A stretch of 64,000 nucleotides of DNA from assembly GCF_003438995.1 (NCBI RefSeq), contig NZ_QSUN01000008.1, positions 17,658-81,657 on the forward strand, in the 5' to 3' direction. The DNA is from Bacteroides sp. OM05-12 (GTDB taxonomy: Bacteria; Bacteroidota; Bacteroidia; Bacteroidales; Bacteroidaceae). Position numbers and translations under genes: made by a program. Shown here piece by piece: positions 44,917 through 52,770 of this stretch; position 1 is the stretch's first letter, and each line of letters opens with the position of its first letter. The notes under the pieces were generated by a model. It did not search any database. It was not told where the DNA came from and saw only the letters and a program-made list of their open reading frames with translations.

Positions 44917-45602
44917 CTTTTCTGTTCAAACTGTTCAACCAATGGCACAAGAATCTTATCTTCTATCAATGTATGTTTTCGAAAATCATCTTCCAACTCA
45001 AATAAATCGAATAATAGAGTGTTCAGAAGTTCGGGAGAACCGGTATCCGGCAAATATTTGATGATGATGTTTTTTAAATCATTCAATTTCTCTTCTATAT
45101 TACTATGATTCTTTTCAAACTGACTGATGCTATATGACTTCATCGAGCTATTGTTTAAAAGAGTATTAATATAAGGGAAAGCGACTGTTTCTTCATAATC
45201 GAAATGATTCAACACTTCTTTCTGGTACTCCGAATAAAAACGTTGTAGTATTTGAGCCGGACGAGAATTTGATTGTTCTGCAATAGTATCCAATTTCACC
45301 CTTATACCGGGCAAACAAATTCCTTTATAATAACGGTGCGAATTCTGAAGATACTGCAACAAACTATTCATATCTAAAGATTGCAACTCGTTTTCTGCCG
45401 GAAGATAGTCTTCAAAAGTATAAACATTGCATACGATTAAAAAAAGTGAAGGAGGAATGCCACGTAATGAACACACTTCTTCCACACTCTTCTCCCCAAA
45501 CCCAAGATGAATATCGAAACGGTTAAGTACAAGCAACAATTTATAATTGGTAAGCAAAACGTCCGCCAATTTCATCTTACCGAAAAAAAGTATATGATTC
45601 AT
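44913..45602 (-). CDS. RIC/ScdA-like hemerythrin-domain di-iron protein (hemerythrin-1)
   Basis: The 229-residue protein begins with a ScdA_N-like segment (VLNRFDIHLGFGEKSVEEVC) and continues as a four-helix hemerythrin fold with iron ligands at His89, His133/Glu137, His166/Glu170 and His210/Glu214 (SHRYY, HFDYEE, NHSNIEE, KHTLIED). RIC-type proteins (YtfE, ScdA) store or donate iron to repair Fe-S clusters after oxidative or nitrosative damage; some hemerythrins sense O2 or NO. It is coupled to LuxR-1, so it may act as its sensor. The first Met or Met10 (MKLADVL) can be the start. Confidence 0.87.
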   Translation of the reverse strand: MNHILFFGKMKLADVLLTNYKLLLVLNRFDIHLGFGEKSVEEVCSLRGIPPSLFLIVCNVYTFEDYLPAENELQSLDMNSLLQYLQNSHRYYKGICLPGIRVKLDTIAEQSNSRPAQILQRFYSEYQKEVLNHFDYEETVAFPYINTLLNNSSMKSYSISQFEKNHSNIEEKLNDLKNIIIKYLPDTGSPELLNTLLFDLFELEDDFRKHTLIEDKILVPLVEQFEQKR

Positions 45603-45648
45603 ATCTTATTCTTATTACAGGTTTAAATAATAATCTTCGTAAAGATAC

Positions 45649-45656
45649 TATCTTTG
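45649..45656 (+). promoter_or_regulatory. -7 box of the HAD gene, facing the hemerythrin-1 promoter
   Basis: TATCTTTG matches exactly, 22 bp before the start. On the other strand TATCTTTA (45647-45640) is a near match for the hemerythrin-1 gene. Confidence 0.6.
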
Positions 45657-45678
45657 CACCACAAAACAATTATCCATT

Positions 45679-46341
45679 ATGCAAAATACCTACAACTATG
45701 TACTTTTTGATTTGGACGGAACCATTACCGATCCGATGGAAGGCATTACTAAATCAGTTCAATACGCCCTCAGTAAATATGGAATCAATGTAGAAGATCG
45801 CCGAGAATTGACTCCGTTTATCGGTCCTCCGTTGCAACATTCTTTTCGGGACTTTTATGGTTTTACCACCGAACAAGCCAATGAGGCTTGTGAAAAATAC
45901 CATGAATACTTTCTTGTTAAAGGTATTTTCGAGAATAAGGTATACGAAGGGATGGAAAACTTCCTGCAACGTTTGCAAGAATCAGGACGAAAGCTATTTG
46001 TGGCAACTTCAAAGCCTGAACCCTTGGCACGCAAAATATTAGAACATTTCGGTCTTATCTCCTATTTCACTTTTGTGGGAGGCGATACGATGGAACGCAG
46101 CCGCTCGGACAAGGCCAAAGTCATAAGCTATGTCATGGAGACCAATGGCATTACTTCAGCCAACGATGTCATTATGATAGGTGACCGTAAACATGATATC
46201 ATCGGTGCTAAAAGTAATAATATCAGTTCAATAGGAGTGCTTTATGGCTATGGGGATTATGAAGAACTGTCTCAAGCCGGAGCCGACTTTATCTCTAAAG
46301 ATCTCGATGAATTAGAAAGCCTGTTAAATACAAAGAAATAA
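45679..46341 (+). CDS. HAD-superfamily phosphatase (phosphoglycolate phosphatase/PpaX-like)
   Basis: The 220-residue enzyme has motif I FDLDGTITDP with the two Asp residues, the helical cap, motif II VATSKPE, Lys in the RSDKAKVI segment, and motif IV MIGDRKHDIIGAK. The DGTITDP variant occurs in phosphoglycolate phosphatase and 5'-nucleotidase-like HAD proteins. It is cytoplasmic and its substrate is unknown. It is transcribed divergently from the hemerythrin-1/LuxR-1 pair and appears to be a single gene. Confidence 0.9.
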   Translation: MQNTYNYVLFDLDGTITDPMEGITKSVQYALSKYGINVEDRRELTPFIGPPLQHSFRDFYGFTTEQANEACEKYHEYFLVKGIFENKVYEGMENFLQRLQESGRKLFVATSKPEPLARKILEHFGLISYFTFVGGDTMERSRSDKAKVISYVMETNGITSANDVIMIGDRKHDIIGAKSNNISSIGVLYGYGDYEELSQAGADFISKDLDELESLLNTKK

Positions 46342-46392
46342 AAGTGTGTTGCAAAACATAACAATTTCTTATTCAATCTATAAAATAAAGGA

Positions 46393-46400
46393 TATATTTG
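46393..46400 (+). promoter_or_regulatory. -7 box of the SPFH operon
   Basis: TATATTTG matches TAnnTTTG, 33 bp before the start codon of the SPFH gene. Confidence 0.6.
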
Positions 46401-46433
46401 TGATATCAAAATGATATTATAAATTATACTACT

Positions 46434-47384
46434 ATGATTAAAGAAGAAATTGATTTCAAAGGATTTAGCTTAAATGGTTTTTTAATGCTATTCATCAGTA
46501 TTGTAGTGTTTGCCGGTTGTGCTTACTTATTACATTTAGCAGTTCCAAAAGACAATGATCTGCTTATTGCCCTTTCAGTTACTGGTATTGTATTAAGTTT
46601 GATGACATTACCCGGATATTTTGCTCTTGAGCCGAACGAAGCTCTAATTATGATCTTCTTCGGAAAATATAGCGGAACATTTAAAAACACCGGATTTTAT
46701 TGGGTGAATCCTTTCTACGCTAAAAAGAAAGTATCCTTACGTGCCCGCAATCTGGATGTAGAACCGATTAAAGTGAATGATAAAATAGGTAATCCCGTAT
46801 TAATCGGACTGGTACTTGTCTGGAAACTGAAAGACACCTATAAAGCAATGTTCGATATCGATGCACAGACAATGGCTTCAAGCGGTCGGACAACTACAAT
46901 TAACAATGCGGTAGCCAGCCGTATGAGTGCTTTTGAAAACTTTGTCATGATACAAAGTGATGCCGCACTTCGTCAGGTAGCCGGACAGTACGCTTATGAT
47001 GACACCGAACATAACTCTAACGAGTTGACATTAAGAGGCGGTGGAGAAGAAATCAATGAACAGTTGGAACAGAAACTAAACGAGCGTTTAGCTATGGCGG
47101 GAATGGAAGTCGTAGAAGCAAGACTCAATTATCTGGCATACGCACCGGAGATTGCAGCTGTAATGCTTAGACGGCAGCAAGCAAGTGCCATCATCTGCGC
47201 ACGAGAAAAAATAGTGGAAGGTGCTGTTTCAATGGTTAGCATGGCATTGCAAAAATTATCGGAAGAAGGAGTTGTCGAACTGGATGAAGAAAAAAAGGCG
47301 GCAATGGTCAGTAACCTGATGGTAGTTCTTTGCGCCGACGAAGCTGCACAACCCGTAATCAATGCCGGAACTTTGAACCATTAA
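46434..47384 (+). CDS. SPFH (stomatin/prohibitin-like) membrane protein
   Basis: The 316-residue protein has two N-terminal membrane helices (about 13-35 and 42-62), then the SPFH domain: EPNEALIMIFFGKYSGT, GFYWVNPFY, SLRARNLDVEP, and a C-terminal coiled coil (RLAMAGMEVVEARLNYLAYAPEI, then RRQQASAIICAREK). Such proteins form large rings in membrane microdomains. It heads a four-gene run with a hydrolase-like lipoprotein, a DUF3887 protein and an Arc-like DNA-binding protein; SPFH with a small Arc-type partner is a common bacterial pairing of unknown purpose. Confidence 0.88.
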   Translation: MIKEEIDFKGFSLNGFLMLFISIVVFAGCAYLLHLAVPKDNDLLIALSVTGIVLSLMTLPGYFALEPNEALIMIFFGKYSGTFKNTGFYWVNPFYAKKKVSLRARNLDVEPIKVNDKIGNPVLIGLVLVWKLKDTYKAMFDIDAQTMASSGRTTTINNAVASRMSAFENFVMIQSDAALRQVAGQYAYDDTEHNSNELTLRGGGEEINEQLEQKLNERLAMAGMEVVEARLNYLAYAPEIAAVMLRRQQASAIICAREKIVEGAVSMVSMALQKLSEEGVVELDEEKKAAMVSNLMVVLCADEAAQPVINAGTLNH

Positions 47385-47400
47385 AAACAGACTTGAAATA

Positions 47401-48402
47401 ATGAAAAAGATATTTCTGAGTATAGTCATCGTTATAATGACATTCAGTTCCTGTCAGACCAATAAAAGTAAATCTGATACTGATACCGACACCGGTTATT
47501 GGAAAGATACGCTCTCCATTCGGGATACTACATTCATGATACCCACGGATACGATGGGGCTGGATGCACGTCTGACGTTACCTGCAAACTCACATAAAAA
47601 TCCATTGATTATCTTTCAATCCGTTATGGATAAAGATTTAAGTTGGGGCAAGCCGCCTAAGCCATACAGAGATTTGGCGACGGGGTTGGGCCAACAAGGC
47701 ATTGCTTCCCTATGTTTTGACGGCACAGTCTATCAATATACCAGCCGGCAAAAAGATTTAGGAGGCTTTATTTCCGCTTTTAAATTGATGAATCAAGATT
47801 TGGATTATGCCTTTGATATTGCCAAAACCTTACCCAATATAGACACGGCAAGAATCTATGTACTATCAATGGGAAATATTCTTATTCCCGAAGCTATTCA
47901 AAAACATCCGGAAATAAAAGGAATCATAATGGCATCCACTCCTGCCAGACCATTAATGGACGGCATGATAGAAATGCTTCAAACCATGGCGAAAAAAGAT
48001 ACGATATGGGAATCCGCTTTGAAAGAAATGGAATCTCAATATGCCAATCTGCAAAAGTTGGGTACAAAAGCATTCAACGACAGTATTTCGTTACCAATGG
48101 ATTTGAGCAAAGAAGAATGGAAAGAACTCAAAGATTATGCTTTGGCTGATGAAATGCAATCATTGCCAATTCCTATCTTTATCCTATTTGGAAGAGACGA
48201 TATATCTTTGTCTCAAAAGGAATTTGATACATGGAAGATAAAGCTGGCAAACAAACCTCAATCCGTTTGTAAACAATACCCGGAGTTATCCATGCTGCTT
48301 ATTGCCCCTAATGATAGCGATGAAAAGAATAAATCCCGCCATGTACCTATATATGTAGTAAATGATATAGCAGAGTGGATTAACTCTACCAATAATAATT
48401 AA
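47401..48402 (+). CDS. Alpha/beta-hydrolase-like lipoprotein
   Basis: The 333-residue protein has a lipoprotein signal (MKKIFLSIVIVIMTFSSCQ). The body has an alpha/beta hydrolase layout: LTLPANSHKNPLIIF, then IYVLSMGNILIPEA where the Ser would be the nucleophile (the usual GxSxG is relaxed to VLSMG), and a C-terminal FILFGRDD that should carry the acid. It is probably an exported esterase or peptidase. It is 16 bp after the SPFH gene and 20 bp before the DUF3887 gene. Confidence 0.7.
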   Translation: MKKIFLSIVIVIMTFSSCQTNKSKSDTDTDTGYWKDTLSIRDTTFMIPTDTMGLDARLTLPANSHKNPLIIFQSVMDKDLSWGKPPKPYRDLATGLGQQGIASLCFDGTVYQYTSRQKDLGGFISAFKLMNQDLDYAFDIAKTLPNIDTARIYVLSMGNILIPEAIQKHPEIKGIIMASTPARPLMDGMIEMLQTMAKKDTIWESALKEMESQYANLQKLGTKAFNDSISLPMDLSKEEWKELKDYALADEMQSLPIPIFILFGRDDISLSQKEFDTWKIKLANKPQSVCKQYPELSMLLIAPNDSDEKNKSRHVPIYVVNDIAEWINSTNNN

Positions 48403-48422
48403 AACAATAAGGAGGCTTATTT

Positions 48423-48812
48423 ATGAAAAAACTAATTTATTTATCTTTATGTCTATTGGTCAGTATTACGACCTTCGCCCAAACTCAAAAGAATGAATAT
48501 GCCAAATCCAGAAAAATGTTGCAACTACTTATGGACGGAAAAGGCAAAGAACTCTATATGATGTTGGATACCAACGCACAAAAAGCTGTTTCTGCCGAAC
48601 AACTTAATACACTATGGAGTGAACTAACCCAATTATATGGAACTTGTAATGGAGAGGGAAATTGGGAAACAACCACTCTAATGGAACAAGAGATTCAATA
48701 TATCGATCTGAAATTCAGCTCCACTCCCCTACGTTTTCTAACCGCTTTCGATAAAGACGGAAGAGCAAACACGCTCCGTTTTATCCCCGCACCGGTTACC
48801 CCTACAAAATAG
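48423..48812 (+). CDS. Secreted DUF3887-like small protein
   Basis: The 129 residues begin with a signal peptide (MKKLIYLSLCLLVSITTFAQ). The mature part has LLMDGKGKELYMMLDTNAQKAV and a short C-terminal beta part (GRANTLRFIPAP), as in DUF3887 domains, which are often found next to alpha/beta hydrolases. It probably assists the neighbouring hydrolase. AAGGAGG lies shortly upstream as a strong ribosome site. Confidence 0.75.
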   Translation: MKKLIYLSLCLLVSITTFAQTQKNEYAKSRKMLQLLMDGKGKELYMMLDTNAQKAVSAEQLNTLWSELTQLYGTCNGEGNWETTTLMEQEIQYIDLKFSSTPLRFLTAFDKDGRANTLRFIPAPVTPTK

Positions 48813-48819
48813 TGTAAAT

Positions 48820-49023
48820 ATGGCAAAAAAAGAATCTCAGACAAAAAGCTTTGTGCTTCGTGTAGATGCTGCTACAATGGAAGCAATAGAAAAATGGGCT
48901 GCCGACGAGTTCCGTTCTACAAACGGACAACTCCAGTGGATCATTGCCGAAGCTTTGCGTAAGAGTGGAAGATTGAAAAAAAAGAAAGGTACAACGCCAA
49001 TGGACGAAGAACCTCCGACCTAA
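48820..49023 (+). CDS. Arc-like ribbon-helix-helix protein
   Basis: The 67-residue protein has the ribbon-helix-helix pattern KSFVLRVDAATMEAIEKWA followed by a second helix (STNGQLQWIIAEALRK). This is the fold of Arc-type DNA-binding dimers. It starts 7 bp after the DUF3887 gene and closes the SPFH operon. It may regulate this operon. No toxin partner is visible. Confidence 0.85.
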   Translation: MAKKESQTKSFVLRVDAATMEAIEKWAADEFRSTNGQLQWIIAEALRKSGRLKKKKGTTPMDEEPPT

Positions 49024-49054
49024 AATATTATTATTCCGATAACCTTATAGAGGT

Positions 49055-49196
49055 TGTCAAAAGTCAAAGCATCCAAGTTTCCCCGCTTGAGCGGGGATTA
49101 AGGGGTGTGTAATCTTTCTTTGCTTATTAAACTGTTAGAAAAGTAACACACCCCCTACCCCCGCTCAAGCGGGGGAATTGAGATAGTTTTGACACA
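49055..49196. repeat. Inverted-repeat intergenic element, copy 2
   Basis: This is nearly identical to the element at 8053-8194 (about five differences in 142). It sits between the 3' ends of the convergent Arc and zinc ATPase genes, where it may also act as a transcript end. Confidence 0.9.
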
Positions 49197-49217
49197 TTCC
49201 GTTTTCTTTATATCCGA

Positions 49218-51179
49218 TTAAAATTTCTTCCTTAATATACGGACTGAATTAAGTACAGCCAACAGAGCAACACCGACATCGGCAAAAACAGCTCCCCAAA
49301 GAGTAGCATATCCCAAAGCTCCCGCCAACAGAACAAGCATCTTCACCCCAACAGCCCCTACAATATTCTGACGAACAATATTACGGGTAGTACGCCCGAT
49401 GATAATAGCCGTTGCCACTTTGGACGGTTGATCGGTCTGGATTACTATATCCGCGCTTTCGATGGCAGCATCCGAGCCCAATCCTCCCATAGCGATTCCA
49501 ACATCACTCAAAGCCAAAACCGGAGCATCGTTCAAACCGTCGCCTACAAATGCAACAAACCGATCCGGTTCTGCTGTCATTTGCTCTATACGTGTTGCTT
49601 TATCTTCCGGCAACAGATTGCCATAAGCCTTATCAATCCCCAAATGTCCGGCAAAACTATCCACAATTTGTTGTTTGTCACCGGACAAAAGAGTTATATC
49701 CGTTATATTCAATTTCTTCAAACGAGTGACAGCCTCCTGAGCATCTTCTTTCAAGGTATCCGAAAGAAATAAATGTCCGGCATATTCTCCGTCGACTGCA
49801 CAAACCACTACGGTAGCTACACTGTCGGATACTTCCTCGGGCACATTAATACCCCGCTCCGTCAACAAACGGATATTTCCTACAAGTACACCTCTCCCAT
49901 TCACCACGGCTTCTACCCCGTGACCGGCCAATTCATGCATCGCCGAAACAGCCACTGCCGCTGCTTTTTGCTTTGTGGCATAACGAACGACTGCCTGTGC
50001 CACAGGATGGGTACTTTTTTGCTCTACGGAAAGGAGAATCCCCAACAATTCAGAGCCGGAAATATCTTTATTCTTCATGCCTATAACCTCAAAGCGTCCT
50101 GTGGTCAACGTTCCGGTCTTGTCAAAAGCAATCGTATTGACACGTGTAATCGCATCCAGGTAATTACCTCCCTTAAACAAAATCCCGGCACGAGAAGCCG
50201 CACCAATACCGCCGAAATAACCTAACGGGACACTGATTACCAATGCACACGGACAGGAAATAACCAGAAACACCAACCCTCTATAAAGCCAGTCCGAAAA
50301 AACATAATGGAAAGAGGGAACTATCATGCCGACAAGTGCAGGGATCAAGATGATAAGCAAAGCCAACGAGATGACAACAGGAGTGTAAATCCGGGCAAAA
50401 CGCCGGATAAACAATTCGGTCGGAGCTTTACGTTCGGAAGCATCCTTCACTAACGTCAGGATACGCGCCAAAGCACTTTGTTCAAACGGGCGATTTACTT
50501 GTATATGTACAGCCTGACCATACACTATCATCCCCGCAAGCACTTCTTCTCCTTTATTAATAGTACGGGGCATACTCTCTCCCGTCAATGCGGAAGTATC
50601 GAACAGTGCCCGTTCTTCCAATAAAACACCATCCAATGATACACGCTCACCGGGTTTCACTTCAATCTGCTCCCCCACCTTTATCTCCTGAGGTGCAACG
50701 TTTACATACACTCCTTCACGAAGCACATCCGTACGTTCGGGACGCACATCAAGCAGCTGACTGATATTTCGTGAAGCACGGCTCACCGCATGTCCCTGTA
50801 ACGTCTCACCTATTGTATAAAAAAGCATCACTGCAACCGCCTCCGGATACTCGCCTATACAAAACGCACCGATGGACGCTATGACCATTAACGAAAACTC
50901 ACTGAAATAATATTTTTGCAAGGCAGCTTCCCATGCTTCTTTTATGACAGGCAGTCCAACCGGCAAAAAAGCAATCATAAACCAAACCAACTCCACTCCC
51001 TGCCATGAGAACCATTCCATTCCGGTATGCCTTAAAATAAGTCCGGCAATTAATAAGATAAAAGAGATTATCGGCCAGGCAATACTTGAAGATTCTTCCG
51101 CGTGTTTCGGACTGTCACTTTTCCCACAGCAACAACATCCGCCTTGTGTGTGCATCCCACATTCTTCTGCTTCTTTCAT
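49218..51179 (-). CDS. zntA: P1B-2 type Zn2+/Cd2+ exporting ATPase
   Basis: The 653 residues have the metal ATPase landmarks: CPCALVISVPLG in helix 6, phosphorylation site FDKTGTLTTG, and GDGLNDAPVLA. The C-terminal signature N-x7-K-x20-DxG (NIVGAVGVK ... DVG) is the zinc/cadmium/lead class, not the copper class. The N-terminus is short and cysteine-rich (GCCCCGKS) in place of a full metal-binding domain. It pumps Zn2+ or Cd2+ out of the cytoplasm. The promoter shares an operator with the adjacent Fur-family gene. The symbol rests on the subgroup. Confidence 0.92.
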   Translation of the reverse strand: MKEAEECGMHTQGGCCCCGKSDSPKHAEESSSIAWPIISFILLIAGLILRHTGMEWFSWQGVELVWFMIAFLPVGLPVIKEAWEAALQKYYFSEFSLMVIASIGAFCIGEYPEAVAVMLFYTIGETLQGHAVSRASRNISQLLDVRPERTDVLREGVYVNVAPQEIKVGEQIEVKPGERVSLDGVLLEERALFDTSALTGESMPRTINKGEEVLAGMIVYGQAVHIQVNRPFEQSALARILTLVKDASERKAPTELFIRRFARIYTPVVISLALLIILIPALVGMIVPSFHYVFSDWLYRGLVFLVISCPCALVISVPLGYFGGIGAASRAGILFKGGNYLDAITRVNTIAFDKTGTLTTGRFEVIGMKNKDISGSELLGILLSVEQKSTHPVAQAVVRYATKQKAAAVAVSAMHELAGHGVEAVVNGRGVLVGNIRLLTERGINVPEEVSDSVATVVVCAVDGEYAGHLFLSDTLKEDAQEAVTRLKKLNITDITLLSGDKQQIVDSFAGHLGIDKAYGNLLPEDKATRIEQMTAEPDRFVAFVGDGLNDAPVLALSDVGIAMGGLGSDAAIESADIVIQTDQPSKVATAIIIGRTTRNIVRQNIVGAVGVKMLVLLAGALGYATLWGAVFADVGVALLAVLNSVRILRKKF

Positions 51180-51216
51180 AATTTATTCTATTTTATTGTT
51201 TCTTTCTTTTCTGATG

Positions 51217-51252
51217 CAAAGATAGCGGAAGACTATTGCAACTCGATTGCAA
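51217..51252 (-). promoter_or_regulatory. Promoter and Fur-family operator of the zinc ATPase
   Basis: Minus-strand -7 box TATCTTTG (51224-51217) and, after 11 bp, the dyad TTGCAACTCGATTGCAA (51236-51252). The same dyad with the same 11-bp spacing precedes the Fur-family gene. Confidence 0.75.
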
Positions 51253-51273
51253 AAACAGCAGGACAGATATATT

Positions 51274-51708
51274 TTAAGATTTCAAATTCTTATGTGATCT
51301 ACTGCATGACGGACAAATACCCTTCACCGTATAGTTGATAGTATCTATAATATACCCGTCGGGCAATTGCTCGACAGGAACTTTTATATCATCAAAACAA
51401 AAAGTCTTACGACATATTTCACAGTAAAAATGAATATGCCTGTCCTTGCAGATATTCGATTCACTCCGGCATATTTCATATTTCATCGACCCGCTGCCAT
51501 CCTCAAACGAATGAATGGCATGATGTTCAAGCAAGATAGCCAAGGAACGGGAAATCGTAGATTTATCCAAGGTCACCAATTCGGCTTCCAGCTCAAACAG
51601 TGACACCGGACTGGTTAATTCCGACAACTTTTGCAATACCAAAATCCGGGCAGCCGTAGGACGTACCCCTTTATCGATCAACTTCTCTTCACACTGTTTT
51701 ACCGACAT
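51274..51708 (-). CDS. Fur-family metalloregulator, probably zinc-responsive
   Basis: The 144 residues have the Fur winged helix (GVRPTAARILVLQKL, then STISRSLAILLEHH) and the dimer/metal region with HIHFYCEICRKTFCF and a final CPSCSRSH; the two CxxC pairs form the structural zinc site. It is 94 bp upstream of the zinc ATPase and on the same strand, and both promoters carry the same TTGCAA dyad, so it probably controls itself and the pump. Zinc is favoured over iron because of the pump class. A peroxide sensor is a less likely alternative. Confidence 0.88.
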   Translation of the reverse strand: MSVKQCEEKLIDKGVRPTAARILVLQKLSELTSPVSLFELEAELVTLDKSTISRSLAILLEHHAIHSFEDGSGSMKYEICRSESNICKDRHIHFYCEICRKTFCFDDIKVPVEQLPDGYIIDTINYTVKGICPSCSRSHKNLKS

Positions 51709-51729
51709 ATATTATGTTTATCTCAAATG

Positions 51730-51765
51730 CAAAGATACGATAATTTTAATGCAACCGGGTTGCAA
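51730..51765 (-). promoter_or_regulatory. Promoter and operator of the Fur-family gene
   Basis: Minus-strand -7 box TATCTTTG (51737-51730), 11 bp, then the dyad ATGCAACCGGGTTGCAA (51749-51765). Confidence 0.75.
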
Positions 51766-51779
51766 TAATCTTAATTACT

Positions 51780-52019
51780 CACCGGGGGCAGATTTTAAAG
51801 GGGACGAATTCGACCCCCTTTTGGCAGATACGGGCAGCAATGCTTTCACGATGAGTCCCACGCGTTGGATTGATTTGCCTCTCAAACATGGAGAGCCTGA
51901 ACTCCCGTGTTCATCAACGAGGAGCTTCCACAGCACGAGAGGCTTGTCCGTCTTAACCGGATAGCCATTCAGCAGATGCAGGTGCTGGAAGACATAAACA
52001 AAAAGTACCTCAAATAGTT
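51780..52019 (+). pseudogene. Frameshifted C-terminal gene remnant
   Basis: One frame reads ...FDPLLADTGSNAFTMSPTRW ... GEPELP, and the next frame continues VFINEELPQHERLVRLN and IAIQQMQVLEDINKKYLK before a stop at 52019. A single missing base near 51906 joins them into a sensible protein end. I do not recognise the family; it looks like the tail of an accessory or mobile-element gene. No start or upstream part exists; it overlaps the Fur-gene operator region. Confidence 0.45.
51797..51822. repeat. Palindrome around CGAATTCG
   Basis: AAAGGGG and CCCCTTT flank CGAATTCG, giving a dyad of about 26 bp at the left edge of the gene-poor stretch. It could be the scar of an insertion. Confidence 0.5.
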
Positions 52020-52097
52020 ATTCCACTCCGGCATACCGGTAATCTGCCATTTCTTTTTGCCCAGTTAGCCTTTACCGGAATCTGTCTACCGGAACAT

Positions 52098-52144
52098 ACG
52101 GTCGATTGTTTGCAAACAATAGGAGTTTGTAATCAATCGACCGT
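52098..52144. repeat. 20-bp inverted repeat
   Basis: ACGGTCGATTG and CAATCGACCGT are perfect arms; with the inner bases about 17 of 20 positions pair around the loop AATAGGA. Confidence 0.75.
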
Positions 52145-52160
52145 ACCTTTGTCTACAAAC

Positions 52161-52232
52161 GACCTGATGTTTTTTTCAATCAACCCTATGTTTTTTAAAA
52201 ACAACCTGATGATTTAAAAAAACATCAAGGTC
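52161..52232. repeat. Inverted repeat with T7/A7 inner ends
   Basis: GACCTGATGTTTTTTT at the left pairs with AAAAAAACATCAAGGTC at the right. The interior holds CAATCAACC and CAACCTGATG, similar to the last bases of the window. Confidence 0.6.
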
Positions 52233-52243
52233 ATTTTATAAAT

Positions 52244-52353
52244 CGCACAAGGGAGCGTTGCTTAACACTCAAGGGGGTGATGACTAACGCTCAAGGGAGC
52301 GATAGCTTACATCTACGGGGGCGTAAGCCAACACTTCCTTAGGCGTTTCTAGC
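52244..52353. repeat. Tandem array of five 22-nt units with hairpin cores
   Basis: Units start at 52244, 52266, 52288, 52310 and 52332. Unit 3 has CGCTC-AAGG-GAGCG, unit 2 CACTC-AAGG-GGGTG, so stem bases change together while the loop stays. Units 4 and 5 are more diverged. Confidence 0.75.
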
Positions 52354-52484
52354 TTGCTTGTTTTGCTGATTCTGCTGTTTCAACTTTTACTTTGATTTGC
52401 CTTCACCTTATCACTTTTTACCCTTATATTATTGATTACTATTTAATTAAAGTGAAAGCACTCTTTTTTGTGACAAGCGCGATA

Positions 52485-52623
52485 AAAACTCTCCCTCTGT
52501 TTATAGAGGGAGTACCCGCAGGGGGAGGGAGTTCTTTCTTTTAGTGGAAAATTATTCTATGAAAAATACAAGAACTCCTCCGTCACTTCGTGACACCTCC
52601 TCTATAAACAGAGGAGGAGCTTT
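52485..52623. repeat. Long palindromic repeat of Bacteroides type
   Basis: The left arm (CTCTGTTTATAGAGGG ... GGAGGGAGTTCTT) and right arm (AAGAACTCCTCCG ... CCTCTATAAACAGAGG) are about 50 bp each and inverted around an AT-rich loop. Each arm contains its own small hairpin. I recall similar repeats widely in Bacteroides intergenic DNA. Confidence 0.85.
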
Positions 52624-52770
52624 AACTCTCAATTCTCAACTCTTAATTTTCAACTAAAAAACCACCTTCACTTCAACTACTTATACAGCAATCTTTTAAT
52701 CCGAATAGTGAAGAGGTGAAGGCAGTTTCAAGTAATTTAAAATATGTACAAATACAGGAATCTCAAGCCC

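Larger units (their letters stand above)
52020..52770. other. Gene-free stretch rich in palindromes
   Basis: No coding region is supported here. It holds an inverted repeat at 52098-52144, another with poly-T/poly-A arms at 52161-52232, the 22-nt tandem array at 52244-52353, and a long palindrome at 52485-52623. The LuxR-2 stop lies at its right end. Confidence 0.7.

Noticed and set aside
45611..45656. Tandem-dyad site at the HAD/hemerythrin-1 promoter
   Set aside because: A loose ACAGGT occurs but the 24-bp spacing and second dyad are missing.
48820..49023. Arc-like protein as an antitoxin
   Set aside because: No toxin-like partner lies beside it; neighbours are SPFH, a hydrolase and DUF3887.
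51749..51964. 71-codon open frame as a real gene
   Set aside because: It spans the Fur operator and ends by a frameshift; the downstream frame carries the sensible continuation, so it is a remnant.
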